Source: CAZJFH01 sp964545205
Lineage (GTDB): Bacteria; Pseudomonadota; Alphaproteobacteria; Rhodospirillales; Magnetospirillaceae
Direction of reading: 5' to 3'
DNA length: 17,632 bases
Assembly (NCBI GenBank): GCA_964545205.1
Contig: CAZJFH010000092.1
Span: 1-17,632, forward strand
Shown in pieces: positions 13,943 to 17,632 of this stretch. The stretch's first letter is position 1. The number at the start of each line of letters is the position of its first letter. A program made the translations under genes and the position numbers. Below the pieces are notes generated by a model. The model saw only the letters and a program-made list of their open reading frames with translations. It ran no database searches and was not told the origin of the DNA.

Positions 13943-14767
13943 TCAAGCTCCCTCCCCCGCCCGCGGGGGAGGGTCGGGGTGGGGGTCGCGCTTCGGCGTC
14001 ATTTGCAGGTCCGCCGAGGCGCCGCCCTCACCCTCCCGGCCTTCGGCCGGGCCCCTCCCTCTCCCGCAGGCGGGAGAGGGGTCGGAGCAGCGCCGCACCA
14101 GCAGCATCGAGAAATAGGGCGTGCCCTCGGCCGCGGCCTCGTCGAGGGTCATGATCCGCTGCTCGGCATGGCCGGCCCAGGCGACCACGGTGCCGTCGAG
14201 GCCGAGGCGGTCGAGGACGCGGCGGACCTTGGCCAGATGGCGCCCGAGCTTCATCACCACGCCGGCCTCGCAGCCGGCGAGCGCCGCCTCGATCTCGGCC
14301 TCGCCGCGCGTCGCCGGCACGATCGCCAGCGCCTCGTCGCGGGTGGTCAGCGGCCGCCTGAGCACCGACGCGCAGGCCATCGGCGAGGCGACGCCGGGCA
14401 CCACCTCGACCGGGAATCGCCCGTCCAGGCGTTCCATTACGTAGGCGAAACTGCCGAAGAACAGCGGGTCGCCCTCGCACAGCACGGCGACGTCGCGCCC
14501 CGCCGCCAGATGGACGGCGATGGCGGCGGCGCCGCGGTCGTAGGCCTCGTCGGGCGGCGGCAGCCTGGGGTCGAAGGCCATGCGCATGACGATCTCGTCC
14601 TGGCCGCCGGGCAGATGCGCCGCCGCCAGCCGCCGCGCCATGCCGTCGCCGTCGAGCGGCGCCGGATAGGCGATCGCCGGCACCGAACGGAGAATCCGCA
14701 CCGCCTTCAGGGTGATCAGCTCGGGATCGCCGGGGCCGACGCCGACGCCGTACAGGGTGCCGGTCAT
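13943..14767 (-). CDS. cobI: Precorrin-2 C20-methyltransferase with repeat-encoded C-terminal tail
   Basis: The 274-aa SAM methylase carries GVGVGPGDPELITLKAVRIL (7-26), CEGDPLFFGSFAYVMERL (97-114), VPGVASPMACASVLRRPLTT and VMKLGRHLAKVRRVLDRLGL, all typical of CobI/CbiL, which methylates C20 of precorrin-2. Its ATG overlaps the cobL stop (ATGA). The usual family sequence ends near residue 225 (YFSMLLVRR). Residues ~227-274 (PSPACGRGRGPAEGREGEGG to PPPRAGEGA) are translated from the palindromic repeat at 13950-14081 and look non-native. The core is intact, so activity is expected. Confidence 0.92.
   Translation of the reverse strand: MTGTLYGVGVGPGDPELITLKAVRILRSVPAIAYPAPLDGDGMARRLAAAHLPGGQDEIVMRMAFDPRLPPPDEAYDRGAAAIAVHLAAGRDVAVLCEGDPLFFGSFAYVMERLDGRFPVEVVPGVASPMACASVLRRPLTTRDEALAIVPATRGEAEIEAALAGCEAGVVMKLGRHLAKVRRVLDRLGLDGTVVAWAGHAEQRIMTLDEAAAEGTPYFSMLLVRRCSDPSPACGRGRGPAEGREGEGGASADLQMTPKRDPHPDPPPRAGEGA
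13950..14081. repeat. REPIN-like pair of palindromic repeats, copy 2, inside the cobI coding end
   Basis: The right unit (14025-14081, minus orientation) has CCCTCACCCTCCC, a GGCC/GGCC stem and CTCTCCCGC / GCGGGAGAG. The left unit has an 11-bp perfect stem CCCTCCCCCGC / GCGGGGGAGGG (13950-13960 with 13963-13973). It has the same two-unit inverted layout as 9264-9388 and 17502-17619, but here it is read as protein at the end of cobI, just before cobJ. Confidence 0.8.
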
Positions 14768-15966
14768 GGCTTGTGTCCGAGATACTGGGTGACCGGCATC
14801 AGCGGCCGCCAGCCGTGGAAGCCCCCCGTGTAGCCGAGCCGCGCCACCGAGACCCGCACCATCTCGCCGCCGTGGCGGGCGTGCCAGTCGAGCAGCGCCG
14901 CCTCGCCCTGGGCGGTCACCGTGTTGGCGCCCAGCCGCCCGCCCGGCCGCAGCGCCCGCCAGCAGGCCTCGAGCATGCCGGGCCGCGAGACGCCGCCGCC
15001 GATGAACACCGCGTCGGGCGCCGCGCCGTCCTGCAACGGCAGTTCGTCCGGCGCCGTGGCGCGGCGCACCGCGACCTCGGGCACGCCGAGGCGGGCGGCG
15101 TTGGTGGCGACCAGCGTGCAATGCTCGGGATCGCGCTCGAAGGCGATCGCCCGGCCGCCGGCCCGCGCCCATTCGATGGCGATCGAGCCGCAGCCGGCGC
15201 CGACGTCCCACAACAGCTCGCCGGGCAGCGGCGCCAGCAGCGCCAGGGTGGCGGCGCGGACCTCGCGCTTGGTGAGCTGGCCGTCGTGGAGATAGGCGTC
15301 GTCGGCAAGCCCGGCGACGCGCGGCCACGCCATCGCGTGCGGCCCCGGCCGGCATTCGACGGCGACGGTGTTGAGCGGATCGACCAGCCCGCTCCAGGTC
15401 TCGGCGGTGGCGTCGACGCGGCGCTCGGCCGGGCCGCCCAGGCGCTCGAACGCGGTGATCGCGCTGGGGCCGAAGCCGCGCTCCTTGAGCAGGTCGGCGA
15501 TCAGCGCCGGCGTGTCGGGGCCCTGGGTCAGCAGCAACAGCCGCGCGCCGGGCGCGAGATGGAGGTTCAGCGCCTCCAGCGGCCGCGCGTGCACCGACAG
15601 CGTGGTGACCTCCTGCAGCGGCCAGCCCATGCGCGCCGCCGCCAGGCTGAAGGCGCCGGCGGCCGGCACGACGATCCATTCCGCCGGCGGAACGATGCGG
15701 GCGATGGTGGCGCCGATGCCGAACCACAGCGGATCGCCGCTGGCCAGCACGCAGACCCGGCGGCCGCGCAGGGCGGCCAGCACCTCGAGGTCGCGGCGCA
15801 TGTTGCCCCAGACCAGGCGTTCGGCGGCGGGCGGCGGGATCAGCTCGAAATGCCGCGCGCCGCCGGCGACGATCTCGGCGTTCTCGACCAGGGCGCGGGC
15901 GGCGGCGGACAGGCCGTCCCAGCCGTCCTCGCCGAGGCCGACGATCGCCAGCCACGGCGCGGTCAC
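14764..15966 (-). CDS. cobL: Precorrin-6Y C5,15-methyltransferase (decarboxylating), CbiE-CbiT fusion
   Basis: The 400-aa protein begins at a GTG overlapping the cobH stop (GTGA). The N-terminal CbiE-type methylase (1-205) has IVGLGEDGWDGLSAAARAL, LASGDPLWFGIGATIARI and VPAAGAFSLAAARMGWPLQ. The C-terminal CbiT-type Rossmann methyltransferase (about 222-395) has LTKREVRAATLALL, the SAM loop LLWDVGAGCGSIAIEWAR (251-268), FERDPEHC and AVFIGGGVSRPG. It methylates C5 and C15 and removes the C12 acetate carboxyl. The stop overlaps the cobI ATG, giving strict translational coupling on both sides. Confidence 0.95.
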   Translation of the reverse strand: MTAPWLAIVGLGEDGWDGLSAAARALVENAEIVAGGARHFELIPPPAAERLVWGNMRRDLEVLAALRGRRVCVLASGDPLWFGIGATIARIVPPAEWIVVPAAGAFSLAAARMGWPLQEVTTLSVHARPLEALNLHLAPGARLLLLTQGPDTPALIADLLKERGFGPSAITAFERLGGPAERRVDATAETWSGLVDPLNTVAVECRPGPHAMAWPRVAGLADDAYLHDGQLTKREVRAATLALLAPLPGELLWDVGAGCGSIAIEWARAGGRAIAFERDPEHCTLVATNAARLGVPEVAVRRATAPDELPLQDGAAPDAVFIGGGVSRPGMLEACWRALRPGGRLGANTVTAQGEAALLDWHARHGGEMVRVSVARLGYTGGFHGWRPLMPVTQYLGHKP

Positions 15967-17483
15967 GGCATGCCTCCGGCCAGGGCGTTGACCGCCGCCG
16001 CCGCCATGGCGCTGCCGCCGCGGCGGCCGCTCAGGGCGACGTAGGGGATGCCCAGCGTGTTGGCGGCCAGCGCCGCCTTGCTCTCGGCGGCGCCGACGAA
16101 GCCGACCGGGAAGCCCAGCACCAGCGCCGGCTTCGGCGCGCCCTGGGCGACCATCTCCAGCAGCCGGAACAGCGCCGTCGGGGCGTTGCCGATGGCGACG
16201 ACGGCGCCGCCCATCCGCTCGCGCCACAGCTCCAGCGCCGCCGCCGAGCGGGTGGTGCCCAGCTTCCGGGCCAGGTCCGGCACCTTGGCGTCGTTGAGCG
16301 TGCAGATCACCGGATTGCCGGCCGGCAGCAGCCGGCGGATGACGCCGTAGGCGACCATCTCGGCGTCGACCAGCACCGGCGCGCCGGCCTGCAGCGCCTG
16401 GCGGCCGAGCGCGCCGGCGCCCGGCGAGAACACCAGGTCCGAGGCGACGTCGGGCATGCCGCAGGCGTGCACCACCCGGATCGCCAGCGCCTGCAGGTCG
16501 TCGGGAATGCCCGACAGGTCGCATTCGCGGCGGATCGCCTCGACCGAGGCGGCGTAGATGGCGTCGGGGTCGCGGATGTAGTCGTCGGGCACCGGCGGCC
16601 GGCCGGTGACGCCCAGGATCCAGCCCTCCTCGCGCTCGACGACGGCGCGCTCGGCGGCGCTCAAGCCCTCGTCGCCGGCGAACAGCGCGCCCAGGCGCTC
16701 GGCGGCGTCGAGTTCGGCGAAGTGGCGGGCCAGCGCGGTGACCTGCTGGGCGTCCTTGACCGAGCCTTCCGGCACCGGCACCGTCAGCATCGACGGATAG
16801 ACCTCGGCCAGCACCACCCGCCAGTCGTCCTGGCGCTCGAGCGGCCGCAGCCCGGTCTCGAACGGCCACACCCGGGTCACCTCGCTGATCCAGGGGTGCT
16901 CGCGCAACGCCCGCAGCCGCGGAATGCCGAGCAGGGTCTGTCCGCCGACGCTGCCGGCATAGGCCATCTTCCACACCGGCTGCGGGCCGGACAGCCGGCG
17001 CTCGCACAGCCGGAACTCGGCCAGCGGACCGTAGGCGGCGGGCCGGCGGGCACTGAGGCCGTCGTACTCGACGCCGGCCGGGTGGCCCCAGAACGGAAAG
17101 TGCTTGCCCGAGACGATGCCGTTGAACGCCGCCGCGACCTCGAACCGGTTGTTGGCGTTGTCGGGGCCGTCGGCGACGCGCCGCGCGATCTCGCGCCACA
17201 CGCCGCGCCAGTCGCCGGCGCCGATCGCCTGCGCGAAGCCCTGGGGATAGCCGAAGCCGAGATCGAAGCCGACCAGCACCCGGCGGCCGCGGGCGACGAG
17301 GTCGGACAGCTTGTCGGCGATCAGGCCCATGGCGACGTCGCGGGTCGGCGGGTTGGCGAGCAGCCGCTCGGCCATCGCCGCGCCCTCGCGCTCGCGCAGG
17401 CAGATCCAGACGCTGTCCGGCCCCTGGCGCGGCTGCGCCGAAGCGCTCCAGTCGACCATCATGTAGGCGTCGAACACCGGCAT
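15963..17483 (-). CDS. cobH: Precorrin-8X methylmutase with ~300-aa N-terminal domain of unknown function
   Basis: The protein has 506 aa from the ATG at 17483; Met8 or Met9, just before VDWSAS, are alternative starts. Residues ~302-504 are a complete CobH/CbiC: DPDAIYAASVEAIRRE, catalytic His339 in RVVHACGMPDVASDLVFSPGA, VLVDAEMVAYGV, CTLNDAKVPDLA, IGNAPTALFRLLEM and LGFPVGFVGAAESKAAL. It moves the methyl group from C11 to C12 to give hydrogenobyrinate. Residues 1-290 are a separate domain with VDWSASAQPRQGPDSVWI (9-26), VLVGFDLGFGYPQGFA (69-84), DNANNRFEVAAAFN (108-121), GSVGGQTLLGIPRL (177-190), VWPFET (205-210) and LAEVYPSM (225-232). The acid-bearing motifs recall DUF429/RNase H-like proteins; function unknown. 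It is the first gene of the operon visible in the window. Confidence 0.88.
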   Translation of the reverse strand: MPVFDAYMMVDWSASAQPRQGPDSVWICLREREGAAMAERLLANPPTRDVAMGLIADKLSDLVARGRRVLVGFDLGFGYPQGFAQAIGAGDWRGVWREIARRVADGPDNANNRFEVAAAFNGIVSGKHFPFWGHPAGVEYDGLSARRPAAYGPLAEFRLCERRLSGPQPVWKMAYAGSVGGQTLLGIPRLRALREHPWISEVTRVWPFETGLRPLERQDDWRVVLAEVYPSMLTVPVPEGSVKDAQQVTALARHFAELDAAERLGALFAGDEGLSAAERAVVEREEGWILGVTGRPPVPDDYIRDPDAIYAASVEAIRRECDLSGIPDDLQALAIRVVHACGMPDVASDLVFSPGAGALGRQALQAGAPVLVDAEMVAYGVIRRLLPAGNPVICTLNDAKVPDLARKLGTTRSAAALELWRERMGGAVVAIGNAPTALFRLLEMVAQGAPKPALVLGFPVGFVGAAESKAALAANTLGIPYVALSGRRGGSAMAAAAVNALAGGMP

Positions 17484-17501
17484 CACGGGACGTCCCGAAG
17501 C

Positions 17502-17619
17502 CCCTCTCCCGCCCGCGGGAGAGGGAGGGACCCGCCGCGAAGCGGTGGGAGGGTGAGGGCCGCGCACCGGCGGCACGGCGCCACCCTCACCCCGGCCCTC
17601 TGCCGCGAGCGGGAGAGGG
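17502..17619. repeat. REPIN-like pair of palindromic repeats, copy 3
   Basis: The left unit 17502-17549 is hairpin CCCTCTCCCGC / GCGGGAGAGGG, then AGGGACCC, a small stem, and GGGAGGGTGAGGG. The right unit, about 17582-17619, is the inverted counterpart (CACCCTCACCCC ... GCGGGAGAGGG). It occupies the whole region upstream of cobH up to the window end, leaving no visible promoter there. Confidence 0.82.
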
Positions 17620-17632
17620 AAACGATGCGGTG

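Noticed and set aside
12511..14154. 547-codon + strand open frame over cobJ/cobI
   Set aside because: Antisense shadow of well-supported cob genes with typical GC-driven composition.

Overview
The window comes from a very GC-rich (about 70% or more) proteobacterial chromosome. An alphaproteobacterium of Rhodospirillales type is the best guess, because it combines a CobM/CobL/CobI/CobJ/CobH cobalamin set, a CbiG-CobJ fusion and an acetate-type symporter locus. This is inferred from gene content and composition; there is no rRNA or marker gene to fix the taxon.

Left edge (1-930): an AT-richer gene (roughly 50% GC) encodes a TIR-like protein of the Cap12/Pycsar-effector type, a probable NAD-cleaving immune effector. 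It is followed by a broken copy of the end of a membrane-protein gene found intact 1.9 kb further on, and then by a tRNA with a CAT anticodon (most like tRNA-Ile2). This looks like the edge of an accessory island at a tRNA locus.

Acetate-type transport locus (873-9235): a soluble PAS-PAS histidine kinase ends inside the tRNA, antisense to it. Next come a small membrane protein, a YggT-like protein, and a two-gene transporter operon (DUF4212 small subunit plus VC_2705-type sodium/solute symporter) that closes with a strong intrinsic terminator. Diverging from the transporter is a + strand operon: an unrecognised 215-aa protein, a membrane-anchored PAS/DEDDh exonuclease and a CBS-DUF294 nucleotidyltransferase-like protein. 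The 270-bp divergent region holds a candidate promoter, a CTACC-CCCT-GGTAG palindrome placed like an activator site, and two leader palindromes. These gene families recur together around acetate-uptake loci in other proteobacteria.

Cobalamin and envelope-stress genes (9397-17483): cobM (minus) is divergent from a + strand operon of a secreted DUF4168 protein, an ECF sigma factor and its membrane anti-sigma factor. On the minus strand there is then a tightly coupled operon: cobH (fused to a ~300-aa N-terminal domain of unknown function), cobL, cobI and cbiG-cobJ. Together with cobM it covers the C20, C17, C11, C5/C15 methylations and the methyl migration of corrin synthesis. CobG/CobZ, CobF/CbiD, CobK and later steps are not in the window, and no cobalamin riboswitch was seen.

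Three intergenic sites carry REPIN-like paired palindromes of one family (CCCTCTCCC ... GGGAGAGGG plus GGGAGGGTGAGGG). One of them has become the coding sequence for the C-terminus of CobI. The most interesting points are the TIR/tRNA/duplication junction, the CobH fusion domain, the repeat-encoded CobI tail and the exonuclease/DUF294 pair.
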